From contig CAKUIV010000104.1 of the NCBI GenBank assembly GCA_934661105.1, positions 1 through 7,087 on the forward strand: a stretch of DNA of 7,087 nucleotides, given 5' to 3'. Each line of letters begins with the position of its first letter. Position 1 is the first letter of the stretch. The notes under the pieces were generated by a model. The model made no database searches. It was given only the letters and a program-made list of their open reading frames with translations, and was not told where the DNA came from. Below are positions 1 to 5,912 of this stretch, in pieces. The stretch is from an uncultured Ellagibacter sp. GTDB lineage: Bacteria; Actinomycetota; Coriobacteriia; Coriobacteriales; Eggerthellaceae. Position numbers and translations under genes: made by a program.

Positions 1-1866
1 CCCGATGAACCGCGCGAGCGTGCGGCGAAGCAGTTGCGGGTCGATCGGTTTCGACAAGTGATAGTCCATGCCGGCTTCAAGGGTGCGTTTGCGCTCGTCG
101 TCGAACGCATCGGCGGTCATCGCGATGATGGGAACGCTTGCCGCGTCCGCGCGGTCGAGTGCGCGGATGGCGCGCGTCGCCTCGATGCCGTCCATGATCG
201 GCATGCGCACGTCCATCAGCACCGCGTCGAACCATCTATCGGGTGAAACGCTGAATCGAGCCACGGCGACCTGCCCGTTTTCGGCAGTTTCGACCACACA
301 TCCCATCTGCTCGAGGATAAGCTGGGCGACCTCGACGTTCAGCTCGTTGTCTTCCACGAGAAGAATCCGCGCGCCGACGATCGCGTCGTCTATCCGGCCT
401 TCCATCTCGCCTTCCCGTGTAACCTCCGCCTCAGGTTTCGCCATCTTGACAGCGACATCCACGGTGAAACACGTGCCGCGCCCCGGGGCGCTTTCGACCT
501 GAATCGTCCCTCCCATGGCATCGACCAGGCTCTTCACGATAGGAAGCCCAAGCCCGGTGCCGTGCGTGTTGCCCAGGTGCGCCTGTTCCTGCGCGAAGGG
601 GTCGTACATGCGCTCCTGGAATTCCCGGCTCATGCCGACGCCGGTATCGCGCACGGTGAATCGCAGTTGCGCGCGGCCGTCCTTTTCCCCACGAGACTCG
701 ACCGCGAGCAGCGCCTCGCCCCCTTCGGGCGTGAACTTCGCGGCGTTCGACAGCAGGTTGAAGAAGATCTGGTTGAAGCGGAGCTTGTCGACGACGATGC
801 AGGGAGGAAATCCCTCCAAATCGCACGTGAACCCGATGCGCCGCTCGCTCATGATCGGACGGATCACCGTGTCGATCGAGCTTTCGAACGACTCCTTCGC
901 CAGGCGCTCTTCCGACAAGGACAGATCCCCGTTCTCGATCTTGCTCATGTCGAGTATGTCGTTGATAAGACCGAGGAGAAAGTCGCTCGACGATGCGATC
1001 TTCCCCAGGTAGTCCTGTACCTTTTTCGGGTCATCTTCCGACTGCGCGAGGTGCGTGAGCCCGATGATGGCGTTCATCGGCGTGCGGATGTCGTGGCTCA
1101 TGCGCGAAAGAAACTCGGTCTTCGCGTTGCCGGCAGATTCGGCCCTCACAAGCGCGGCTCGCAGCTCGGAGTTCTTCTTGTCGATCTCGCCGATCAACTC
1201 CCTGCGCCGTTGCTCTTCGACGGTGAAGTCGCACCACACGTAGATGAACGCATAGCTCGCGTTGATGATGAGCCAACCGTGGTTCGCCAGCTGCACCCAG
1301 GTGAACCCTGCGGTTATCGCGAAGAACAGGGCGAGGAGCATCACGTTCGCCTTCGGCTCGATACGTCTGCGGTTCTTCGCCACCAGACACAGACCGAGCG
1401 CCGAGTAGAACATGATCATCCCCACGCCCACCGGAAAGAAAAGCGCGCCGCGGGCGTATTCGACGTCCGACGAAAGGGTGAAGAAGAGCCCGGTTGCCGG
1501 GTTGCTCAGCGCGAGGGGAATGTACACCGCGTAGGGAATCATCAGGCCGACAATGCCTCGACGCAGCCTTTCGCGAGGTTCCTCGCCATGTGCGATGACG
1601 TAGACGTAGCAGACCCACGTCGCCGCAAGCAAGGGCATCGTGGCGACGTAGACGGTCATGGTTATCTGGAAAGGCCACCATGCAAGCGCGTAGTTCATCT
1701 CGAGCGACGAAACGATGTCGACGAGAACGTTCGCGATGCTCAAGACGAGCACGAGGTAGAAGGTGCGTCCCTGGATGTCTTGGCGGAACCGTTTGCTCGG
1801 GCGTTCCTTGACGAGCATGAGCAGGAAGACCGCGAGCGCGAAGTAGTCTGTTTCAACATGCCACAT
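1..1866 (-). CDS. Hybrid sensor histidine kinase with receiver domain (3' end outside window)
   Basis: Membrane sensor kinase that should autophosphorylate on His and pass the phosphate to its own receiver domain. The 622 visible residues read without a stop to the window edge. Residues 8-212 hold about seven hydrophobic segments (roughly 8-19, 36-54, 68-92, 104-121, 139-162, 173-193, 197-212). A charged, probably coiled linker (213-255) follows. The HisKA motif MSHDIRTPMN has the phospho-acceptor His258. The HATPase has the N box NLLSNAAKFT (Asn374), G1 DTGVGM (407-412) and G2 GTGLGL (436-441). The receiver (about 499 onward) has Glu505/Asp506, phospho-acceptor Asp552 in LMDVRMP, Thr584 and Lys606 in SKP, so all key residues are present. 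No PAS or periplasmic domain is seen, so the signal is probably sensed in or at the membrane. The receiver is nearly complete at the edge; a further HPt or output domain cannot be excluded. The start is chosen for the strong GGGAGGT site upstream. The ligand is unknown. Confidence 0.93.
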   Translation of the reverse strand, partial: MWHVETDYFALAVFLLMLVKERPSKRFRQDIQGRTFYLVLVLSIANVLVDIVSSLEMNYALAWWPFQITMTVYVATMPLLAATWVCYVYVIAHGEEPRERLRRGIVGLMIPYAVYIPLALSNPATGLFFTLSSDVEYARGALFFPVGVGMIMFYSALGLCLVAKNRRRIEPKANVMLLALFFAITAGFTWVQLANHGWLIINASYAFIYVWCDFTVEEQRRRELIGEIDKKNSELRAALVRAESAGNAKTEFLSRMSHDIRTPMNAIIGLTHLAQSEDDPKKVQDYLGKIASSSDFLLGLINDILDMSKIENGDLSLSEERLAKESFESSIDTVIRPIMSERRIGFTCDLEGFPPCIVVDKLRFNQIFFNLLSNAAKFTPEGGEALLAVESRGEKDGRAQLRFTVRDTGVGMSREFQERMYDPFAQEQAHLGNTHGTGLGLPIVKSLVDAMGGTIQVESAPGRGTCFTVDVAVKMAKPEAEVTREGEMEGRIDDAIVGARILLVEDNELNVEVAQLILEQMGCVVETAENGQVAVARFSVSPDRWFDAVLMDVRMPIMDGIEATRAIRALDRADAASVPIIAMTADAFDDERKRTLEAGMDYHLSKPIDPQLLRRTLARFIG

Positions 1867-1871
1867 GATGT

Positions 1872-1878
1872 ACCTCCC
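1872..1878 (-). promoter_or_regulatory. Ribosome binding site of the hybrid kinase
   Basis: On the minus strand GGGAGGT lies 5 bases before the ATG at 1866. It supports that ATG as the start, and the hydrophobic first segment begins a few residues later. Confidence 0.7.
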
Positions 1879-1959
1879 GATACTCAAGGCGACCCCTCGG
1901 ATTGGAAGGCCTGGCATGATGATAACGCCTCGTCGTGCGCCTTCGGACGGGATGGCGCT

Positions 1960-1994
1960 AAAAAGAACGCAGAGGATGCGCGAACCTTCGCGTT
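1960..1994 (-). terminator. Possible weak intrinsic terminator after the CGCC protein gene
   Basis: Starting 12 bases past the stop of the CGCC gene, the minus strand has AACGC (1994-1990) able to pair with GCGTT (1970-1966), followed directly by CTTTTT and AG. An inner 4-bp stem CGCA/TGCG with a 5-base loop (1980-1968), followed by TTCTTTTT, is an alternative fold. A CGCGAA-CC-TTCGCG dyad at 1979-1992 overlaps it. The stems are short, so the call is tentative. It would separate the PAP2/CGCC transcript from the kinase gene. Confidence 0.3.
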
Positions 1995-2006
1995 ACGGGC
2001 TTTTTC

Positions 2007-2327
2007 CTACAAGCTCCACGTTCGTATGCCGCGCACGGTGATGTCCTTCGCTCCGAAGAAGCTGCGCAGCCCGAGTTCGACCTCGCCGTCGTAATCCATG
2101 CCGCGAGCGACAAGGACGCTCCCCAACTCCCCTTTCAGCTCGACGTACCCTTTGACTCGAAGCTTTTCCGCCGCCGTGTCGTCGACGAAGCGCGTGGCGA
2201 CTTCGGCCAAGTCGACGCAGCAGCCGCAGGCGCTCGCGCTCTCGATGGCGATATGGCGCCATCCCTTCTTGCGCATGTAAGCCGCAAGCTTCGGGGTATA
2301 GGTTACATTCGGGAGGACGGCTGCCAT
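2007..2327 (-). CDS. Small conserved-looking protein with CGCC motif, function unknown
   Basis: 106 residues, soluble, no signal peptide or membrane segment. The visible plan is a helix-like start (TPKLAAYMRKKG, 11-22), a strand leading into ACGCCVD (Cys34, Cys36, Cys37), a middle part ending in KGYVEL, and a C-terminal half GLRSFFGAKDITVRGI (86-101). From memory, this plan resembles small bacterial proteins annotated as the CC/Se-motif (seleno)protein family, in which a Cys-Cys or Cys-Sec pair follows a Tyr-x-x-x-Lys-Gly opening. That link is recall, not a search. The Cys cluster could bind metal or be redox active, but no function is known to me. The start lies 9 bases after the stop of the PAP2 gene. 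The ribosome site AGGAAA (2338-2333) overlaps that stop, so the two genes are probably translationally coupled. A longer minus-strand frame here (1993-2628) is a shadow of the PAP2 gene. Confidence 0.75.
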   Translation of the reverse strand: MAAVLPNVTYTPKLAAYMRKKGWRHIAIESASACGCCVDLAEVATRFVDDTAAEKLRVKGYVELKGELGSVLVARGMDYDGEVELGLRSFFGAKDITVRGIRTWSL

Positions 2328-2336
2328 GCGGGTTTC

Positions 2337-3023
2337 CTACCGCCTTACGTGCTTGCCGTGCGATGCCTTGTCGTCGATGCCGAAGGCACATGCATGGTAG
2401 AACGCCACGAGCGCGATTCCGAGAAGCACGCCGCCCAAGATATCGGTCGCCCAATGGACGCCGGCCATCGCACGTGCGATCACGAGCGCGGCTGCGGCCA
2501 TCGCGCAAACGGCGACCACTGCCGTGCGCGCGCCGCCTTGCCTCATGCGTTGCATCGCCTGGACCATGGCGGCTCCGAGCGTGGTGACGGCGAGCAGCGT
2601 GTGCGACGACGGAAACGACGGCTCGCACACGCCGTCCTCGAGAACGGGGCGGTTGTTAAGGGAAACGTGGTTGAACAGGACGTACAGCACGAGCATCACC
2701 ACGTAAAGCCCGAGAAGGAGCCACAGATCGCGGCTTACCCCGGCAAGGCTTCGCCGAGCGATTATCTGATGCGCGCCTATCGCTGCGAGCGCGAGCATGC
2801 TCGCGAGGGGCACGACGAGCAGCACGTTCGACAGCGTTTCGGCCAGGTGGCTTTCCCCGAGTAAGGCGCGGGCGCCCTCGTTGAGCGCAGCCAAGCCCAC
2901 CATGCTGCCGTCTCCCGCGATGGGGGCGCGGTCGACGGTGAGCAGCAGGGCTGCGAGCAGCGCGAAAAGCGCAAGCGAAACGACGCCGGCTATGGCTGAA
3001 GCGCAAGAGGCGCGGTTTTGCAT
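2337..3023 (-). CDS. PAP2-family membrane phosphatase
   Basis: 228-residue integral membrane protein of the type-2 phosphatidic acid phosphatase superfamily, which removes phosphate from lipid phosphates or undecaprenyl diphosphate at the membrane face. Hydrophobic segments lie near 11-30, 64-85, 101-118, 142-156, 167-187 and 194-212. The family's three motifs are recognisable: C1 as NHVSLNNRP (118-126), C2 as PSSH (138-141) and C3 as ARAMAGVHWATD (183-194) with Arg184, His190 and Asp194. Two departures stand out: the usual Lys that opens C1 (K-x6-RP) is Asn118, and PSGH is PSSH. The nucleophile (His190) and the acid/base His141 are kept, so it may still be active. The ATG at 3023 is preferred over an upstream in-frame start at 3164 because GGGAG lies 6 bases before it and the first 47 residues of the long form look non-coding. 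The substrate cannot be told from sequence. Confidence 0.85.
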   Translation of the reverse strand: MQNRASCASAIAGVVSLALFALLAALLLTVDRAPIAGDGSMVGLAALNEGARALLGESHLAETLSNVLLVVPLASMLALAAIGAHQIIARRSLAGVSRDLWLLLGLYVVMLVLYVLFNHVSLNNRPVLEDGVCEPSFPSSHTLLAVTTLGAAMVQAMQRMRQGGARTAVVAVCAMAAAALVIARAMAGVHWATDILGGVLLGIALVAFYHACAFGIDDKASHGKHVRR

Positions 3024-3029
3024 AAATGA

Positions 3030-3034
3030 CTCCC
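3030..3034 (-). promoter_or_regulatory. Ribosome binding site fixing the PAP2 start
   Basis: GGGAG on the minus strand, 6 bases before the ATG at 3023. It favours the 228-residue product over a 275-residue form that would start inside the palindromic region. Confidence 0.6.
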
Positions 3035-3120
3035 ATCGAAGGTTTCGTGCCGGGAACGATGGTAGCGCTTCGCGTCGCCACAAGCTTAACGGCTCCTCAA
3101 AGAGCACGAAAAGAGCGGTA

Positions 3121-3250
3121 GCCCGCGGAAAAGGTGCGCAAATGAGCGATTTTTTTGCGGGCAACGCGGCTCTGTGACCTGGGAAAACGGAAGTTTCCCC
3201 AGGTCACAAGGCCGAACAAAAATGCGTCATTTGGGTACCTTTTGCGGCGA
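3121..3250. repeat. Large imperfect palindromic element between hisI and the PAP2 gene
   Basis: Two similar sequences face each other. Left arm 3123-3154 (core GGAAAAGGTGCGCAAATGA, then ATTTTT) and the reverse complement of right arm 3218-3249 (core GCAAAAGGTACCCAAATGA, then ATTTTT) agree at 24 of 32 positions by hand alignment, without gaps. Shared blocks are AAAAGGT, CAAATGA and ATTTTT. Between them lies a strong hairpin (3173-3208). The whole is roughly symmetrical about position 3190, and the spacers differ (18 bases left, 9 right). This layout fits a MITE- or REP-like mobile palindrome, a paired operator, or a long RNA hairpin at the end of the his transcript. No transposase gene and no clear target duplication are seen. 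It fills about half of the 240-base gap 3024-3263; no other gene is seen there. Confidence 0.6.
3173..3208. repeat. Central hairpin of the palindromic element
   Basis: Arms 3173-3188 and 3193-3208 pair over 16 positions with one mismatch (3184/3197), leaving a 4-base loop: GGAA on the plus strand, TTCC on the minus strand. The first 11 pairs (TGTGACCTGGG) are perfect. There is no T-run directly after either arm, so it is not a standard intrinsic terminator. It could still shield the hisI mRNA end or stop transcription by another route. Confidence 0.7.
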
Positions 3251-3263
3251 ACCGCGCCGACCC

Positions 3264-3593
3264 CTACCCCATCACGCGGTAGAAGCAGGTGGTGTTGCCG
3301 GTGTGGCAGGCGGGGCCGGCCGGTTTCACGAGCGCGAGCAGGCAGTCGGCGTCGCAGTCGTAGCGCAACTCCACGAGTGCCTGCGTGTTGCCCGACGTGC
3401 CGCCCTTGTGCCAAAGCTCCTGCCGGCTGCGCGAGAAGAACCACGTCGTGCGCTGTTCCAAAGTGAGGCGCACCGATTCCTCGTTCATCCATGCCATCAT
3501 GAGCACCTCGCGCGTGGTCGCGTCCTGCACGATGCAGGGAATAAGGCCCGCGTCGTTGTAGGCGAGGTTCGGGATGTCGATCGAGTCGTCCAT
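3264..3593 (-). CDS. hisI: Phosphoribosyl-AMP cyclohydrolase
   Basis: Cytosolic enzyme of histidine synthesis step 3: it hydrolytically opens the purine ring of phosphoribosyl-AMP to give ProFAR. The 109 residues are the usual length of the single-domain enzyme, so it is not fused to HisE, whose gene is not in the window. Signature features are AWMNEES (34-40), SRSRQELWHKGGTSGNTQ (54-71), the metal-site DCDAD (79-83; Cys80, Asp79, Asp81 and Asp83) and the paired zinc cysteines in ACHTG (Cys96) and TTCFY (Cys103). The start gives the normal N-terminus, although only a weak purine stretch (GAAAG) precedes it. Translation may lean on the radical-SAM gene, whose stop is 32 bases upstream. A longer frame starting at 3746 overlaps the radical-SAM gene and is rejected. 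Confidence 0.96.
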   Translation of the reverse strand: MDDSIDIPNLAYNDAGLIPCIVQDATTREVLMMAWMNEESVRLTLEQRTTWFFSRSRQELWHKGGTSGNTQALVELRYDCDADCLLALVKPAGPACHTGNTTCFYRVMG

Positions 3594-3625
3594 GAATAAT
3601 CGCTTTCGTTCGAGTCCTATACGAT

Positions 3626-5080
3626 TTACATGATGCCGTCGCTCGCGAACGACGCGTAGGAGTCCGCACGATCGCCGTTGGCCTCGCGCGGTGGCAAAAG
3701 CATGCGAACGTGGCGCCGGCCTGCCTTTTCCGTTTCCCCATCGCATTCGCGCGCTTCCAGCTTCGCGGCAAGGAGGCCGACGTAGTCGCCGAGCGTCGTT
3801 TTAAGGGCGCTGCAGTTGTAGCGGAACATGCTCCATTCCCATTCGCAATCGCCTAAGCACAGCGGCATGATCGCGCATCCGCGGCATCGGCTGTTCCTTT
3901 CGTAGAGCGTGCGCGTTTGGGGCCAGTCGAGCTCGTAGCCGTCGTCGAGCACGTTGAAAAGGACATGGCCGGGGTCGCGCATGAACCCGTCGCAGTGGCA
4001 AACGTTGCCTTCAGGGTCGATGACGAAGTACGACGCCATCTTCCCATGGCAGAAGAACCGCCGCGGCGTGAGCGTTTCGATGAGGCTTTCCGCGGAAGGG
4101 TCCTCCTCGGCGTACAGCTTGAAGAGCTCGGCGGCGTACGCCTCGCGTGCCATGAGGTCGCCCGACGCTCCGGCAGCGCCCCCCTGCTTTGCGGCGGGCG
4201 ATCCTTCCGCGCAGCGCGGCGCCGCGCTGCCTTCGCCGCAGCCTGCGCACCACCCGCCGTAGTTTCGCAGATGGCTTGCATAGATGACGCACCCATCGGT
4301 GCGCGGGAGCTCGTCGCGCAGCGTGCGATAGCCCTGCTCGTTCGCCCAGTCGAGGTTGCAGTTCACCCCGACCTCGATCCCGGCCTTCGCAAGAGCGCGG
4401 ATGCCGGCTCGCGTCGCGTCGAACGACCCCGAGCCGTCTATGCGCACGCGCCGCGCGTCATGGGTTTCCGCGAGCCCGTCGAGCGTCGGCATGGCATCGA
4501 CCACGCGAAGGCGCGCGAGCTCGGCCGCCGCCTCGTCGTCGACGAGCGTCGCGTTGGTGGTGATATGCGCACGGTAAGCCGCACCATGCTCCGCGCACCA
4601 TGCGATCATGCGCTCGGAAAGACGTCTCACCAGCTCGAACTCGAGCATCGGCTCGCCGCCGTACCAGAAAATCTCAAGGGTGGAGAAGCGATGACGCGCA
4701 TACCGCCGCTCGATGAAGCGAAGGACGGCCGCTTCGACCTGCGCGCTCATGCGAAGCCGCTCGTGCTCCTCGTAGCAGTACACGCAGCGAAGGTTGCACG
4801 CCATCGTGGGCGCGATGCAAAGCGACAGGAAATCCGTTCGGTTCATATCGGCGAGGAACCGCGCGGCAAGGTCCGCCTCTTCGTCGACATCGTCGTGCAC
4901 AAGAAAGCCCGCCTCTTCGAGCTCATCAAGATCATCCTGGTCGGTTGCGCTTTCGCCAGGGTCGAGCAATGCCTTCAAGGCGGTGTCGTCAAGTTTCGCA
5001 AGCGCGCTTGTACGCGTGTTGAAGGCGAGCGTTCCCCCGCCTTCCTCCTCGAACAGCGTCGTGAAAACCGAGCGTTTCAT
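3626..5080 (-). CDS. Radical SAM/SPASM peptide maturase-like enzyme
   Basis: 484 residues. The N-terminal 80 (TLFEEEGGGTLAFNTRTSALAKL...ELEEAGFLV) look like the leader region common in SPASM maturases of ribosomal peptides. The radical SAM core has CNLRCVYC (Cys95, Cys99, Cys102) for the SAM-binding 4Fe-4S cluster and GGEP (141-144). The C-terminal SPASM domain fits the family pattern exactly: Cys344-x13-Gly358-x4-Cys363, then Cys399-x2-Cys402-x5-Cys408-x3-Cys412, and Cys423, expected to hold two auxiliary clusters. A Gly/Ala-rich insert with three extra Cys (278, 281, 290) lies between core and SPASM. Known relatives modify peptides or protein side chains (thioethers, other crosslinks, formylglycine). 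No precursor gene is visible nearby, so the substrate is unknown. The start at 5080 is chosen for AAGGGGG five bases upstream; a GTG at 5131 would add 17 residues. It lies 65 bases after hisF and 32 before hisI. Confidence 0.92.
   Translation of the reverse strand: MKRSVFTTLFEEEGGGTLAFNTRTSALAKLDDTALKALLDPGESATDQDDLDELEEAGFLVHDDVDEEADLAARFLADMNRTDFLSLCIAPTMACNLRCVYCYEEHERLRMSAQVEAAVLRFIERRYARHRFSTLEIFWYGGEPMLEFELVRRLSERMIAWCAEHGAAYRAHITTNATLVDDEAAAELARLRVVDAMPTLDGLAETHDARRVRIDGSGSFDATRAGIRALAKAGIEVGVNCNLDWANEQGYRTLRDELPRTDGCVIYASHLRNYGGWCAGCGEGSAAPRCAEGSPAAKQGGAAGASGDLMAREAYAAELFKLYAEEDPSAESLIETLTPRRFFCHGKMASYFVIDPEGNVCHCDGFMRDPGHVLFNVLDDGYELDWPQTRTLYERNSRCRGCAIMPLCLGDCEWEWSMFRYNCSALKTTLGDYVGLLAAKLEARECDGETEKAGRRHVRMLLPPREANGDRADSYASFASDGIM
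4211..4230. repeat. Perfect 20-base palindrome inside the radical-SAM gene
   Basis: GCAGCGCGGC followed directly by its own reverse complement. It falls in the part of the gene encoding the Gly/Ala-rich insert and covers the SAAPRCA residues (285-291). It has no loop, so it is a DNA palindrome rather than a natural RNA hairpin. Confidence 0.8.
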
Positions 5081-5085
5081 CGCAT

Positions 5086-5092
5086 CCCCCTT
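5086..5092 (-). promoter_or_regulatory. Ribosome binding site of the radical-SAM gene
   Basis: AAGGGGG on the minus strand, 5 bases before the ATG at 5080. It decides for the 484-residue product over the GTG at 5131. Confidence 0.65.
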
Positions 5093-5095
5093 CGC

Positions 5096-5131
5096 GTGCC
5101 CCGTCGAATCGTCCGCGGACGATTGTGGCAC
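5096..5131. promoter_or_regulatory. 18-base perfect palindrome with outer stem upstream of the radical-SAM gene
   Basis: Positions 5107-5124 form a perfect palindrome, AATCGTCCG followed by CGGACGATT. An outer pair, GGCAC (5127-5131) with GTGCC (5096-5100), encloses it. It sits in the 65-base hisF to radical-SAM gap, about 26 bases before the start codon and just before the ribosome site. Either a homodimeric repressor site or an RNA stem controlling readthrough or translation is possible. No T-run follows, so it is not a standard terminator. Confidence 0.5.
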
Positions 5132-5145
5132 AAACCCGCGCCGCG

Positions 5146-5910
5146 CTACAAGCGGACGGGGATTCCCTGCGAGCGCATGTACTCCTTCACCTGGCGCACG
5201 GTCATCTCGCCGAAGTGGAAGACGCTCGCCGCGAGCACGGCGTCGGCCTCGCCTTCCAGGATGCCCTGGGCGAAGTGCTCGATCTTGCCCACGCCGCCGC
5301 TCGCGATGACGGGGATGTTCACGGCGCGCGCCACCGCACGGGTGAGCGCGCAGTCGAACCCGTCGCGGCTGCCGTCGCGGTCCATGCTCGTGAGCAGGAT
5401 CTCGCCCGCGCCGCGCCGCGCCGCCTCAGACGCCCACTCGACCGCGTCGATTCCCGTCGCCGTGCGCCCGCCGTGCACGTAGACCTCCCACTTGTTGGGG
5501 TTGTCGGCGCGCTGCTTCGCGTCGATGGCGCAGAGGATCGCCTGCGTGCCGAAAGCGGCGGCTGCCTGCGTGATAAGCTCAGGATTCGCTACGGCGGCCG
5601 AGTTCACCGACACCTTGTCGGCGCCCGCCGCGATCATCGTGCGGATGTCGGCGACGCTTCTGAAGCCGCCGCCGACGCAGTACGGCAAATGAAGTTCCTC
5701 CGAGGCGCGGCTTGCCAGATCGACCGTCGTGGCGCGCTTGTCGCTCGTCGCGGTGATGTCGAGGAAGACGACCTCGTCGGCGCGCTGCTCGTCGTAGCGC
5801 TGCGCGAGTTCGATCGGATCGCCTGCATCGCGCAGGTTCACGAAGTTCACGCCTTTGACGACGCGCCCGTCTTTCACATCCATGCAGGGAATCACTCGCT
5901 TGGCCAGCAT
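5146..5910 (-). CDS. hisF: Imidazole glycerol phosphate synthase, cyclase subunit
   Basis: 254-residue (beta-alpha)8 barrel. With HisH it converts PRFAR plus ammonia to imidazole glycerol phosphate and AICAR (step 5). The start MLAKRVIPCMDVKDGRVVKG is typical. The two catalytic aspartates are at the family positions, Asp11 and Asp130 (LCAIDAK). Phosphate-binding parts VGGGFRS (79-85) and IASGGVGK (202-209) are present, as is HGGRTATGIDAVEW (146-159). Full length, ending GIPVRL. The ATG lies 2 bases after the hisA stop. Its ribosome site AAGGGGG (5924-5918) is within the last codons of hisA, so the two are tightly coupled. A much longer frame (to 7020) is only the same frame running through hisA and hisH out of phase. 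Confidence 0.97.
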   Translation of the reverse strand: MLAKRVIPCMDVKDGRVVKGVNFVNLRDAGDPIELAQRYDEQRADEVVFLDITATSDKRATTVDLASRASEELHLPYCVGGGFRSVADIRTMIAAGADKVSVNSAAVANPELITQAAAAFGTQAILCAIDAKQRADNPNKWEVYVHGGRTATGIDAVEWASEAARRGAGEILLTSMDRDGSRDGFDCALTRAVARAVNIPVIASGGVGKIEHFAQGILEGEADAVLAASVFHFGEMTVRQVKEYMRSQGIPVRL

Positions 5911-5912
5911 CT

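Noticed and set aside
562..2094. 510-codon open frame on the plus strand
   Set aside because: It lies antisense to the hybrid kinase, whose domain motifs are complete. The translation is charged and Arg/His/Asp-rich with no recognisable motif, as expected of a shadow frame in G+C-rich DNA.
1993..2628. 211-codon minus-strand frame across the CGCC and PAP2 genes
   Set aside because: Arg/His-rich shadow of the PAP2 gene and CGCC gene in another frame.
3024..3164. N-terminal 47-residue extension of the PAP2 protein
   Set aside because: It runs into the palindromic element and has no signal-like features. The ATG at 3023 has a good ribosome site and begins the family-like membrane protein.
3173..3208. 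Intrinsic terminator of the his operon
   Set aside because: The stem is strong but no T-run follows on either strand, so I list it only as a hairpin.
3917..5482. 521-codon open frame on the plus strand
   Set aside because: Antisense to the radical-SAM gene and the end of hisF; no domain and no ribosome site of note.
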